Assembly: GCA_965247965.1 (NCBI GenBank)
Contig: OZ252053.1
Span: 310,001 to 374,000, forward strand
Direction: 5' to 3'
Source of the DNA: UBA7328 sp965247965
Lineage (GTDB): Bacteria > Bacteroidota > Bacteroidia > Chitinophagales > Saprospiraceae
Length of the DNA: 64,000 nt
Below are positions 1-8,669 of this stretch, piece after piece. The position numbers and the translations under genes were made by a program. The notes under the pieces are model-generated. The model was not told the DNA's origin. It did no database searches and saw only the letters and a list, made by a program, of their open reading frames with translations. Every line of letters begins with the position of its first letter. Position 1 is the first letter of the stretch.

Positions 1-129
1 TACAAGTCTTTGGATTGCGAATTGGCAAGTGAGGTTGATGAGGAATTGTTGGCATTGGAACCAAAGGATATTCATATGGAATTGCATTTGGACAGATTGG
101 TTGAGAATGGCTCAAGCTTAGCCCTTTAA
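1..129 (+). CDS. C-terminal end of an unidentified protein
   Basis: The window opens inside a reading frame that runs 42 codons to a TAA at 127-129. The visible tail is acidic and leucine-rich (it ends VENGSSLAL) and shows no domain I recognise. It lies 55 bp upstream of the PSD1 cytochrome gene on the same strand and may share its transcript. Partial at the window edge; no function is proposed. Confidence 0.45.
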   Translation, partial: YKSLDCELASEVDEELLALEPKDIHMELHLDRLVENGSSLAL

Positions 130-184
130 CGAAGAATGATCTCAAGGTAATTATTAGCAATAATCCGTTTTTTACCAGTACATA

Positions 185-2833
185 ATGGCTTGGAATTTAA
201 ATAACAAATACATTTCGGCTCTAGGCGCGGCGGTTCTTTTCCTAGTTTATTTGCTGTTGACGTCGTGCCAAGACGGTCCGTCTATTTCCTTCAACGACCA
301 CATCCGCCCCATTCTAAATAAAAACTGCACCAACTGCCACGGAGGAGTAAAACGCGAAGCCGGTCTAAGTTTGTTATTCAGAGAGGACGCTTTGGCTGAA
401 TTGGAATCAGGCAATAAAGCCATCGTTCCCGGCAACATTCAACAAAGCGAATTGTACGCCCGGTTACTCAGCAATGACCCGGATATAAGAATGCCTATGG
501 ATCATCCGGCCCTTGACAAAAAAGAAATAGAATTATTAAGAAAATGGATAGATCAAGGCGCCGATTGGGAGAAGCATTGGGCGTATGCATCTCCATCCCT
601 TGTACAAGCTCCAAAAATCAACTCAGATTGGGCAAGAAATGATATAGACCTTTTCATCCTTGATCGATTGAATAAAGTAAATCTCACTCCAAATGAGGAG
701 GCCGACCGAACGACACTGATCAGGCGGTTCAGTTTGGATCTGACCGGCCTTCCGCCCGAATTGGGCGATGTAGATGCATTTGTAAATGAAACGAAGTCTG
801 ACGCCTACGAGAAGGTGATCGATAGATTACTGGATTCACCGCACTACGGAGAGAAATGGGCCTCGATGTGGTTGGATCTGGCGAGATATGCGGACTCGAA
901 GGGCTATGAAAAAGACCGGAACAGGGAGATATGGAAATACCGCGATTGGGTCATCGACGCTTTTAATGATGATAAACCGTTCGACGATTTTACGATCGAA
1001 CAGCTAGCAGGTGACCTCCTTCCTAATCCAAAGCCCGAGGATTATGTCGCCACCGGTTTCCACCGCAACACGATGACCAACAGCGAAGGCGGGACACAAA
1101 ATGAGGAATTCCGAATGGCAGCCGTGATCGATAGAGTTAACACAACCTGGGAAGTTTGGAACAGCACGTCTTACGGTTGCGCGCAGTGTCACGGCCATCC
1201 ATACGATCCCTTTACACAAAAGGAGTACTACGAATACATGGATTTCTTCAATGATAGCCGGGACCAGGATATTGGCGACGATTCGCCTAACTACAAATTT
1301 TACCCTCAGAGGGACACGGAAGATATTGAAGCCATTGGCAAGTGGGTATCTTCATTGCCGGACGAGAATTCCAGGTGGTCTGACGACATTGAAAAACTCA
1401 TCCACATAACGGAACCAAAAATATGGTCGTACACAGCCAAGGTGGTCAGGAAAACAGCACATCTCGGCGACGATTATCTGCTGGAGGCGAGGCATGGAGG
1501 CGTTGCCTATTTTGAAAAATTTCCCCTTATGGGCGTTACAAAATATCTCGTCCAAGGAAGTTCCTCGTCGGAAGATAGCAAGGTCACCATACGGTTAGAC
1601 AATATCGATGGACGTGTAATCGGAGCATGGGATTTGGGCGCGCCTGGCCACTTATTGGATATATTTGAATTAGACCCTGTAGAAGGTTACCACGACATCT
1701 ACCTGAACTTTGAAAGTCCTTCTGCCCTGCATAGAAGCAATGACCGCGTGGGTTTTTTGTTTTGGATTATTCCACACAAGGCATTTGACATTTTTGACCA
1801 GATCGACGGCCAATTTTACAAGGAAAAATTCCTCAAAATATTGAGTTCAGAGAGTAAGATGACGCCCATTCTCGTCGAAAATTCACATGAATTCGCAAGG
1901 AATACTTTTGTACTCGACCGCGGAAGTTGGATGAGCCCCAAAGATCGGGTCGAGGCGAACGTACCCAAATCACTGACTGACGGCTTGGGAAATTACCCGA
2001 AAAATCGACTCGGCCTCGCTCAATGGCTCGTTGACTGCAATCATCCGCTGACCAGTCGCGTAATCGTCAATCGCATATGGGAGCAACTATTCAGCACGGG
2101 CATTGTCGAAACCTTGGAAGATTTTGGAACCCAGGGATTTCTGCCTTCTCATCCCGAACTGCTGGATTATCTCGCAGAAAGATTTGAAAACGAATGCGAT
2201 TGGAGCCTTAAGTCTTTCCTCAAAGAAGTCATGTTATCGGCTACATATCGGCAGTCATCGGACGCTTCAGAAGAGAAATTGGAAAAAGACCCGTTCAATC
2301 GCTTACTGTCAAGAGGACCTAGATTCAGGCTGTCCGCAGAACAATTGCGCGATCAGGCGTTGGCGGTAAGTGGGCTTATGAGCAGAAAAATAAAAGGGCC
2401 AAGTGTAATGCCTTACCTCCCGAAAAGTGCCTGGAATCCCGTATACCCCCAGTACAACCGCGTACACTGGAAGCTAAGTGAAGGAGAAGACCGTCACCGC
2501 CGGGGGATTTACACCTATTGGAAAAGGAGTTCGCCTTATCCGGCCAATATGACCTTCGACGTGCAAAACCGCACAGTGTGTGCCTCGCGTCGCATCAGAA
2601 CGAACACCCCCTTGCAGGCGTTAGTGATGCTGAACGATCCCGTATATATTGAAGCGGCTAATGCACTTGGAAAACTCATGGAAAGAGCCGAAGAAGCAGA
2701 AGATCAAAATGGAATCGCATACGGATACAAAAGAGCATTAGCGAAAATGCCAAATGACGGGACACTCGAATTATTGACCGATCTTTATGCGGATGCTTTG
2801 GATCATTTTGAAGGAAAGGATATAGCACAATAG
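185..2833 (+). CDS. PSD1/DUF1549-DUF1553 cytochrome-domain protein, C-terminus cut off by a MITE
   Basis: Large secreted protein of the planctomycete-cytochrome type that pairs with DUF1501 proteins in Planctomycetes and Bacteroidota. An N-terminal membrane segment ends in a lipoprotein-like LLTSC (about residues 15-28). A PSCyt1 domain follows with the haem motif CTNCH near residue 48, then DUF1549 (about 150-350) with a second CAQCH near 335, a beta-rich insert, and DUF1553 (about 600-870). The reading frame now stops inside a 224-bp insertion: the last native residues are FEGKDIA, followed by two codons that the insertion contributes (Q, stop). The native end lies at 3057-3167 and rejoins in frame when the insertion and one 5-bp repeat are removed, giving about 918 aa. 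The loss is about 36 residues, so activity is uncertain. The substrate is unknown; relatives are found in polysaccharide-degradation gene sets. Confidence 0.9.
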   Translation: MAWNLNNKYISALGAAVLFLVYLLLTSCQDGPSISFNDHIRPILNKNCTNCHGGVKREAGLSLLFREDALAELESGNKAIVPGNIQQSELYARLLSNDPDIRMPMDHPALDKKEIELLRKWIDQGADWEKHWAYASPSLVQAPKINSDWARNDIDLFILDRLNKVNLTPNEEADRTTLIRRFSLDLTGLPPELGDVDAFVNETKSDAYEKVIDRLLDSPHYGEKWASMWLDLARYADSKGYEKDRNREIWKYRDWVIDAFNDDKPFDDFTIEQLAGDLLPNPKPEDYVATGFHRNTMTNSEGGTQNEEFRMAAVIDRVNTTWEVWNSTSYGCAQCHGHPYDPFTQKEYYEYMDFFNDSRDQDIGDDSPNYKFYPQRDTEDIEAIGKWVSSLPDENSRWSDDIEKLIHITEPKIWSYTAKVVRKTAHLGDDYLLEARHGGVAYFEKFPLMGVTKYLVQGSSSSEDSKVTIRLDNIDGRVIGAWDLGAPGHLLDIFELDPVEGYHDIYLNFESPSALHRSNDRVGFLFWIIPHKAFDIFDQIDGQFYKEKFLKILSSESKMTPILVENSHEFARNTFVLDRGSWMSPKDRVEANVPKSLTDGLGNYPKNRLGLAQWLVDCNHPLTSRVIVNRIWEQLFSTGIVETLEDFGTQGFLPSHPELLDYLAERFENECDWSLKSFLKEVMLSATYRQSSDASEEKLEKDPFNRLLSRGPRFRLSAEQLRDQALAVSGLMSRKIKGPSVMPYLPKSAWNPVYPQYNRVHWKLSEGEDRHRRGIYTYWKRSSPYPANMTFDVQNRTVCASRRIRTNTPLQALVMLNDPVYIEAANALGKLMERAEEAEDQNGIAYGYKRALAKMPNDGTLELLTDLYADALDHFEGKDIAQ

Positions 2834-3051
2834 TCCGTGAAGGAAATATTTCATAACTCGTTGATACTCAATCTTAGAATTATGGATAAATTATTAAAAC
2901 TAAAGTATCGTCTGAACCGAAACTTGCATTTTAATAGGATTGCCAAATAAGCAGGCCATAAATACTTGATAATCAGCGTTATAGAAAATCTTGAATTTAA
3001 GATACTGCTGTTAACACTTCGAATTTGGCCGAAATCCTTCACGAACTATTG
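2828..3051. mobile_element. 224-bp MITE-like element with terminal inverted repeats, inserted in the PSD1 gene
   Basis: The ends are inverted repeats: left CAATAGTCCGTGAAGGA (2828-2844) and right, read on the other strand, CAATAGTTCGTGAAGGA, with one mismatch in 17. Both sides carry the 5-bp duplication TAGCA (2823-2827 and 3052-3056). The interior is AT-rich with no convincing reading frame, so the element is non-autonomous. Deleting the element plus one TAGCA restores the PSD1 frame exactly, which shows that it is a recent insertion. I see no second copy or matching transposase in the window. Confidence 0.85.
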
Positions 3052-3056
3052 TAGCA

Positions 3057-3167
3057 TATATGCAAACAGAAAGTGAAGAGGCTTACGAAGCATTGCATTT
3101 GGAAAGCCCTATGGCTGTAGTTGCTAACGCAATAATGAATTTGGATGAGTTTATGATGAAAGATTGA
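3057..3167 (+). pseudogene. Detached 3' end of the PSD1 gene
   Basis: The frame here encodes the conserved end of DUF1553 proteins (VANAIMNLDEFMMKD, stop at 3165-3167). It is in phase with the 185-2827 frame once the intervening MITE and one target repeat are removed. An ATG at 3060 exists, but a 35-residue product would be only the tail of a domain, so I treat it as a disconnected gene end. Confidence 0.85.
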
Positions 3168-3175
3168 CAAACGAT

Positions 3176-3236
3176 CTCCGGCGACGAGCCGGAGTCGAGT
3201 ACGACAGTGCTCGAAGTGAGGAAACCGCGAAAGCGG
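3176..3236. repeat. Triple-hairpin palindromic repeat
   Basis: Three hairpins follow one another: CTCCGG/CCGGAG (3176-3194), GAGTACGACAGTGCTC (3197-3212) and CCGCGAAAGCGG (3225-3236). The last two recur in the same order at 12531-12570 between trpB and trpA, so this is a dispersed repeat of the genome. It separates the broken PSD1 gene from the DUF1501 gene. Confidence 0.7.
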
Positions 3237-3325
3237 CTGAACCGAGCATTATTTTGAAATGAATATTATGGCCGTTGCGTGAATTAGGTAAAATGCATTC
3301 GGTGCCATATTCTTAAAACAAATAA

Positions 3326-4798
3326 ATGAATCTATATAAGGAGGGACAACACTGCCAAGCCGAATACAACACTCGCCGCCATTTCCTGCGCACGTGCAGC
3401 ACAGGACTTGGGGCTATGGCGTTGGGTACCTTAATGGGCTACGGTAGGAATTCGAATTCCACCTTGCTCGTAGCAGATGCCTTCAATTCGGTTAAACAAA
3501 ATCATGCGGCAAAAGCAAAAAGAGTCATTTACCTTCATATGGCAGGAGCGCCATCGCAATTGGAACTTTTCCAATACAAAGCCAAATTGCGCGAGCTGGA
3601 CGGACAGCCTTGCCCAACATCGCTGCTTGAGGGCAAAAAATTTGCGTTCATAAGAGGCGCCGCGAAGATGCTCGGGCCTCAAGCCGAATTTGCGCAATAT
3701 GGCGAAAGTGGCGCATATGTCTCCGAGCGCTTGCCCCATTTTGCGCAAGTCGTCGACGAGGTGTGCTTCCTGCACGCTATGCACACCGATCAGTTCAACC
3801 ACGCTCCTGCCCAACTGCTTATGCATTCGGGAAGTCCTAGATTGGGGAGGCCCAGTATGGGTTCGTGGGTGACATACGGACTGGGCAGCGAAAATGAAAA
3901 TCTGCCGGGATTTGTTGTGCTCTTATCAGGTGCGAGCAGTCCGAGTGCCGGAAAAAGCATTTGGGGCAGTGGCTTCCTGCCGAGCATTTATCAGGGTGTG
4001 CAATGCCGTTCTAAGGGCGATCCCGTTCTCTATCTTTCAGATCCAAAAGGTCTGGAACGGAACCTGAGAAAAAAGACCATAAATACGATCAACAAGATCA
4101 ATCAAAAGGAATACGAAGAAGCCAAGGATCCTGAAATATTGACGCGAATAGCCCAATACGAAATGGCGTTCAAGATGCAAATGTCTGTGCCTGAAGCCAC
4201 GGATATGGCCTCCGAACCCGATTACATCAAAGAGTCGTATGGCATTGAACCCGGAAAAGAATCCTTTGCCAATAATTGCCTGCTGGCCAGGAGGCTCGCA
4301 GAGCGCGGTGTCCGGTTTATCCAATTGTTTCATTGGGGATGGGATTCGCATGGAATTGAAGCCTATGAGGGACTTCGAACAGGTTTTAAGGACAGGTGTA
4401 GAGAAATCGACCGACCCATGACGGCGCTTATCAAAGATCTCAAACAGCGAGGTATGCTGGACGAGACCTTGATCGTGTGGGGAGGAGAATTTGGCAGAAC
4501 ACCGATGCAGGAAACACTAGGCGAAGTAGTGAATGACCGCCCGTATATTGGCCGCGATCATCACAAAGAGGCCTTTACCATCTGGATGGCCGGTGGTGGT
4601 GTTAAACCTGGTATTTCGTACGGCGCTACTGACGAAATCGGATACTATGCCACTGAAGGAAAAGTGCACGTCCATGATCTGCAGGCTACAATTCTGAATC
4701 AGATGGGATTTGATCATGAGCGCTTGACCTATAAATTTCAGGGTCGGGATTATAGACTTACTGACGTGCATGGGCAGGTGGTGAAAGAGATCGTATAG
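3326..4798 (+). CDS. DUF1501 family protein (Tat-exported)
   Basis: A 490-aa DUF1501 protein, in the alkaline-phosphatase/sulfatase superfamily fold. The N-terminus carries a twin-arginine signal (RRHFLRTCSTGLGAMALG, about residues 17-34). Typical family blocks are visible: KRVIYLHMAGAPSQLELF near 65, FNHAPAQLLMHSGSPRLGRPS, RFIQLFHWGWDSHG, IVWGGEFGRTP, GRDHHKEAFTIWMAGGGVKPG and YKFQGRDYRLTDVHG at the end. It lies downstream of the PSD1 gene, the standard pairing, and the two probably act together in the periplasm; the exact reaction is not established. The gene is intact even though an IS1634-type insertion just downstream has duplicated its last 274 bp. Confidence 0.93.
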   Translation: MNLYKEGQHCQAEYNTRRHFLRTCSTGLGAMALGTLMGYGRNSNSTLLVADAFNSVKQNHAAKAKRVIYLHMAGAPSQLELFQYKAKLRELDGQPCPTSLLEGKKFAFIRGAAKMLGPQAEFAQYGESGAYVSERLPHFAQVVDEVCFLHAMHTDQFNHAPAQLLMHSGSPRLGRPSMGSWVTYGLGSENENLPGFVVLLSGASSPSAGKSIWGSGFLPSIYQGVQCRSKGDPVLYLSDPKGLERNLRKKTINTINKINQKEYEEAKDPEILTRIAQYEMAFKMQMSVPEATDMASEPDYIKESYGIEPGKESFANNCLLARRLAERGVRFIQLFHWGWDSHGIEAYEGLRTGFKDRCREIDRPMTALIKDLKQRGMLDETLIVWGGEFGRTPMQETLGEVVNDRPYIGRDHHKEAFTIWMAGGGVKPGISYGATDEIGYYATEGKVHVHDLQATILNQMGFDHERLTYKFQGRDYRLTDVHGQVVKEIV

Positions 4799-4848
4799 AA
4801 AAAAAGAATCTCCCAAAAATTTGTTCTTCCCAATTCTTTACTTTTCTT
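4525..4848. repeat. Direct repeat copy 1 (324-bp target duplication of the IS1634-type element)
   Basis: Bases 4525-4848 match 6762-7085 over 324 bp with no difference that I can see. Identity starts at AGTAGTGAATGACC and ends at TACTTTTCTT, and the two copies abut the two ends of the insertion sequence precisely. This copy holds the real 3' end of the DUF1501 gene and about 50 bp beyond its stop. Confidence 0.95.
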
Positions 4849-6761
4849 CTTGACTTTGACACTTAATTTTGCTGGTGATCTGATTTTCAGACAGTTACGG
4901 GATTGACATGTTGCAAATTGCCACTACGGCATTGGGTTTGGACGAATGTGCGGTAAGGAGGCTTGGCGAACTATTGTATGAGTTCAATATTTTTAAGCGG
5001 AGCAATATTTAATGCTCGAAGGATTTTTGCTCCGTATTGTCCATTGGCGCCTTTTACATAAAATTTGTGATCCTCCAGTTTCATTTGAGATACCTGGAGT
5101 TGATTGAGTTCATCTTTTATTTTTTCAGGACTTATTTCGATTTCCTTACTTCGTAGAGTTTCTTCCAGAGCTCTTTCCATTGCAAAGGAAATGAAGCACA
5201 CTACAAAGTGGCCTTTTATTCTATTGGGTGTCCAATGGAATATCGGTCGTGTTTTCATAGTTGTTTTTAGAATGCGAAAGCTTTCTTCTATGCGCCATAG
5301 ATTGTGGTAGGCTTTCATAATAGCAAATTCACTCATGTCTTTGCGGCTTGACTGAATACCATAATATCCGTCCCACTTGCTATCTTCTTTGATTCGTTCT
5401 TCATCCAGAGTAGGTGGTGTCTTGTTCTCATATTCTATTTTGACGTACCTCTTTGCACCCTTTTTACTGCTGGGCACCTGGCCTTGGTCGACCATGGCTT
5501 CGGCCTTTTCGACTTGTCTTTTTCTGTCTTTTTGATCTTTTACCGCTCGTTGTTTTGACCAACTTATTATGAGTTTATCTTTCCATTCATGTTGTTGACC
5601 TTGTTCGTCTTTATAGGATACCTCCAGATCCACAGATTTATATCTGAACAATACTTCTGCTGTGTCTTTGTCCACTTCATGATTATGGTAACCCTCATTA
5701 GCCCATACCTGATCCTGTATAGGTTTGGCTTGGACTTTTAGTTTTGAACTCACAATGTATTCATATCCTGCTTGTCTGATGAGGTGAAAGTTGTTTTTAC
5801 TATTCAGCCCCTTATCGGCTACTATGACAACTTGATTGATGTTGAACCGATCTTTGAGTATGTTCAACGCATCGATCATCGTCTTGCCATCTGATGTATT
5901 TCCTGGGAATAATTCATAACCTATAGGGCGACCTTGCTGATCGGTAAACAATCCCATCACTACCTGCACCTCGTTGAACTTTCCATTTTTACTGAACCCA
6001 AAGTCTTTTAACTCGTCAGGCCTCACACTCTCAAAATGAAAAGTGGTTACATCATAGAAGGCTACATCTATAGTTGAGTTAAACAGATCGCAATATCTTT
6101 TGAACATACCTTGTTCTATTTCCTCCTTATGAGTAGCTAACCAGTCGAGGTTTCTGTAGAGTTGATGAAGTTCAATATTGCTGTCCATTCCCTTGAATTC
6201 AATTTGATCCTGGTAGGCTCTTAATTTTGATTTGCACCGCAATAGTCTATGTATTGCCATATAAAAAGTAACCCTACTCAGGGAAAAGCCAAGCCTTCTA
6301 TGCTTTGCTCCTACCTTATCAAGAATTGTAGCAAGGCCTAATTTTTCCCAAATCTTTTCATAAACCACATGACCATAACAAAGTCTTTTAACCTCTTTCA
6401 TGTCCGAAATGCTATTGGCATCCATTCCCGACAAGGTCAAGAGTTTACGGCCAATGGTTTCAAGGGTGCGATCTTGTCGTAAGACATCCAACCTGCCTAG
6501 GTTAAGAAGGACTTTGTGCTTGACTTTGCCGTCCATGCGATAGGACTCGACTATTTGAAGGTAGGTGTGATTTCTGGATTTAGTAGTTTTAATGAACATG
6601 TAGTAAATATACTACATATATGTTACAAACACCTAATATATAGGAATTTATATTCAATTTGTTGCCACCACGTTTTTTCAAAAACCTACATTTCTACCCC
6701 TAAAATCCCTATTCTATGGGCATCTTGTGAAAATCCAAGGCCGTTAAGTGTCAAACTCAGG
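4849..6761 (-). mobile_element. IS1634-family insertion sequence with a 324-bp target duplication
   Basis: The element is 1913 bp long. Its ends are imperfect inverted repeats: left CTTGACTTTGACACTTAA and right, read inward, CCTGAGTTTGACACTTAA (2 mismatches in 18). One long transposase gene fills the minus strand. It is flanked on both sides by the same 324-bp host segment. Members of the IS1634 family are known to make unusually long, variable target duplications, which fits the transposase type. Confidence 0.9.
4971..6599 (-). CDS. IS1634 family DDE transposase
   Basis: A 542-aa transposase. The N-terminus (MFIKTTKSRNHTYLQIVESYR) is the typical IS1634 opening. A DDE core is visible: Asp in FYDVTTFHFES, Asp in IVADKGLNSKNNFHLI and Glu in RIEESFRILKTTMKTRPIFHW, followed by the usual VCFISFAMER helix. 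It is a full-length open frame, so the element may still be active. It reads opposite to the host DUF1501 gene. Confidence 0.92.
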   Translation of the reverse strand: MFIKTTKSRNHTYLQIVESYRMDGKVKHKVLLNLGRLDVLRQDRTLETIGRKLLTLSGMDANSISDMKEVKRLCYGHVVYEKIWEKLGLATILDKVGAKHRRLGFSLSRVTFYMAIHRLLRCKSKLRAYQDQIEFKGMDSNIELHQLYRNLDWLATHKEEIEQGMFKRYCDLFNSTIDVAFYDVTTFHFESVRPDELKDFGFSKNGKFNEVQVVMGLFTDQQGRPIGYELFPGNTSDGKTMIDALNILKDRFNINQVVIVADKGLNSKNNFHLIRQAGYEYIVSSKLKVQAKPIQDQVWANEGYHNHEVDKDTAEVLFRYKSVDLEVSYKDEQGQQHEWKDKLIISWSKQRAVKDQKDRKRQVEKAEAMVDQGQVPSSKKGAKRYVKIEYENKTPPTLDEERIKEDSKWDGYYGIQSSRKDMSEFAIMKAYHNLWRIEESFRILKTTMKTRPIFHWTPNRIKGHFVVCFISFAMERALEETLRSKEIEISPEKIKDELNQLQVSQMKLEDHKFYVKGANGQYGAKILRALNIAPLKNIELIQ

Positions 6762-7085
6762 AGTAGTGAATGACCGCCCGTATATTGGCCGCGATCATCA
6801 CAAAGAGGCCTTTACCATCTGGATGGCCGGTGGTGGTGTTAAACCTGGTATTTCGTACGGCGCTACTGACGAAATCGGATACTATGCCACTGAAGGAAAA
6901 GTGCACGTCCATGATCTGCAGGCTACAATTCTGAATCAGATGGGATTTGATCATGAGCGCTTGACCTATAAATTTCAGGGTCGGGATTATAGACTTACTG
7001 ACGTGCATGGGCAGGTGGTGAAAGAGATCGTATAGAAAAAAAGAATCTCCCAAAAATTTGTTCTTCCCAATTCTTTACTTTTCTT
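6762..7085. repeat. Direct repeat copy 2 (324-bp target duplication)
   Basis: Second copy of 4525-4848, abutting the right end of the IS. It contains the last 91 codons of the DUF1501 frame without their N-terminal part. It also carries the -33 element of the probable trp promoter, whose -7 box spans the repeat boundary. Confidence 0.95.
6763..7035 (+). pseudogene. Duplicated 3' fragment of the DUF1501 gene
   Basis: The frame reads VVNDRPYIGRDHHKEAFT through to RLTDVHGQVVKEIV and is identical to the last ~90 residues of the gene at 3326-4798. A GTG at 6748 inside the IS end could open it, but it is only the target duplication of the insertion and not an independent gene. Confidence 0.9.
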
Positions 7086-7087
7086 TG
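7058..7087 (+). promoter_or_regulatory. Candidate Bacteroidota promoter of the trp operon
   Basis: TTG (7058-7060), a 19-bp gap, then TTTCTTTG (7080-7087), close to the Bacteroidota sigma-A pattern TTG-N19-TAnnTTTG with one mismatch in the -7 box. It lies about 19 bp upstream of the leader-peptide ATG. The -33 part is inside the duplicated segment; the TTTG is completed only at this copy (the other copy reads TTCT). Confidence 0.4.
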
Positions 7088-7105
7088 TATCAGAACTATT
7101 TAGGA

Positions 7106-7168
7106 ATGATTAAAATAGCAATTTGGTGGTGGCAAAATAAATTTTACTCGGTTGATCGGGTGAGATAG
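7106..7168 (+). CDS. trpL: Trp-rich leader peptide of the trp operon
   Basis: A 20-codon reading frame (MIKIAIWWWQNKF...) has three tandem UGG codons at positions 7-9 (7124-7132), preceded by TAGGA. It lies between the candidate promoter and an intrinsic-terminator hairpin (7191-7225) that precedes trpE. This is the classic arrangement for transcription attenuation: ribosome stalling at the Trp codons when Trp-tRNA is scarce would favour an antiterminator. A plausible antiterminator pairs GATAGAGCC (7164-7172) with GGCT and CTATC inside the terminator's 5' arm and loop (7197-7209). The peptide has no homologue I can name; the inference rests on codon content and position. Confidence 0.85.
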   Translation: MIKIAIWWWQNKFYSVDRVR

Positions 7169-7190
7169 AGCCATCGGTTTGTTGTGAAAT

Positions 7191-7225
7191 AAAACGGCTT
7201 GTCGCTATCCCGGCAAGCCGTTTTT
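7191..7225 (+). terminator. trp attenuator hairpin
   Basis: The stem AAAACGGCTTG (7191-7201) pairs with CAAGCCGTTTT (7214-7224), and a T-run follows. It stands between the Trp-rich leader frame and trpE with no other gene end requiring it, so it should act as a regulated terminator. Confidence 0.85.
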
Positions 7226-7272
7226 GTTTTAGGTAATTCGGACAAAAGGCCGTGAACCCTTCGTCTGAAATT

Positions 7273-8661
7273 ATGCAGATGAAAATCAATACATACAGTC
7301 GAAAATTAATCGGTGATCTCACCACACCAGTCAGCCTCTTCCTCAAAATAAGAGAGAAATACGGACAAGCGTTGCTCTTGGAGACCTCCGCTTACTCAGT
7401 AAGAGAAGGAAGCACTTCGATGATATGTTTTAATTCCCTTGGCGCTATTTCTATAACCGATGGCCACCTGAATAATCTTGGCCGTTCTGAGATTCAATTT
7501 GATATATACAAAGAATTGAGCAAGTTCATGGGTCATTTTCAAATTGATAAAAATCACGAAGTATTCGATCTACAGGCCGTCTTTGGCTATACTTGTTACA
7601 GCGCGGTTCAATATTTTGAACAAATCAAATTTGACCTAGCAAAAACGGACGAAAAAATACCCGAGTTCAGGTACGATTTTTATAGAAACCTGATCGTCTT
7701 TGATCATTTCCACGAATCGCTTTTGATCATAGACAATTGCGCAGAAGGACAACAGAGCAATGTTGATCACGTGCAAAGTTTAGTATTCTCTAAAGATTTT
7801 ACGACCGGATCGTTCGCAATTACGGGTGATGAATACAGCAATATGACTGGCGAAGACTACATGTCTATGGTGAGTACAGGAAAGAAGCATTGTAAAAGAG
7901 GCGATGTCTTCCAAATTGTATTATCTAGAAAATTTTACACACCCTTCAGAGGCGACGATTTTAATGTGTATAGGGCCCTTCGATCTATTAATCCGAGTCC
8001 ATATCTTTTTTATTTCGACTATAACGATTATCATATTATGGGCTCATCGCCCGAAGCTCAACTCAAAATCGAAGAAGGAACCGCCGAAATCCACCCCATA
8101 GCCGGCACATATAGACGGACAGGGGACGAAGAGCACGACGCGAAGATGGCCAAAGCGCTTTCCGAAGATCCAAAAGAAGTAGCAGAACACGTCATGCTTG
8201 TCGATTTGGCCAGAAACGATCTGAGCAGGAACAGCAAGAACGTCCGCGTGGTAGATTACAAGGTTATCCAGTACTTCAGCCATGTCATCCATTTAGTTTC
8301 AAAGGTGGTAGGCGACGTACAGGACGAATCGCAATCCGCTCGAATCTATGGCGATACTTTTCCAGCCGGTACGCTCTCCGGCGCTCCTAAGTACAAGGCT
8401 ATGTCCCTAATCGACGAATACGAACCGAACGGAAGATCGTTTTATGGTGGCGGAATCGGTCTTTTCAAGTACAATGGCGATATAGATCACGCCATCATCA
8501 TACGGTCTTTCTTGAGTAAAAATAGTAGGCTCATAAGACAAGCTGGCGCAGGAATTGTAATGAAATCAGAAGAGTCCTCGGAACTGCAGGAAGTGAACAA
8601 CAAACTTGCAGCGCTGAAAAAGGCTATTGAAATGGCAGAAAAATTGGATCAGTTAGATTAG
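7273..8661 (+). CDS. trpE: Anthranilate synthase component I
   Basis: TrpE catalyses chorismate plus an amino donor to anthranilate, the first step of tryptophan synthesis, in complex with TrpG. The chorismate-binding domain is clear: HPIAGTYRRTGDEEHD, VAEHVMLVDLARNDLSR, FPAGTLSGAPKYKAM and GGGIG. The N-terminal LLETS resembles the feedback-binding LLES element. I take the ATG at 7273 (MQMKINTYSRKL, about 462 aa), which matches family N-termini; a GTG at 7252 would add only seven residues. It is the first structural gene after the leader/attenuator, and its stop overlaps the region just before trpG. Confidence 0.95.
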   Translation: MQMKINTYSRKLIGDLTTPVSLFLKIREKYGQALLLETSAYSVREGSTSMICFNSLGAISITDGHLNNLGRSEIQFDIYKELSKFMGHFQIDKNHEVFDLQAVFGYTCYSAVQYFEQIKFDLAKTDEKIPEFRYDFYRNLIVFDHFHESLLIIDNCAEGQQSNVDHVQSLVFSKDFTTGSFAITGDEYSNMTGEDYMSMVSTGKKHCKRGDVFQIVLSRKFYTPFRGDDFNVYRALRSINPSPYLFYFDYNDYHIMGSSPEAQLKIEEGTAEIHPIAGTYRRTGDEEHDAKMAKALSEDPKEVAEHVMLVDLARNDLSRNSKNVRVVDYKVIQYFSHVIHLVSKVVGDVQDESQSARIYGDTFPAGTLSGAPKYKAMSLIDEYEPNGRSFYGGGIGLFKYNGDIDHAIIIRSFLSKNSRLIRQAGAGIVMKSEESSELQEVNNKLAALKKAIEMAEKLDQLD

Positions 8662-8669
8662 TGGAGAAT

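Noticed and set aside
3060..3167. A 35-aa ORF with an ATG before trp-proximal genes
   Set aside because: It is the severed end of the PSD1 gene, in phase after removal of the MITE.
6748..7035. A separate 95-aa gene identical to the end of the DUF1501 protein
   Set aside because: It is the downstream copy of the IS1634-type target duplication and has no native start; the GTG comes from the IS end.
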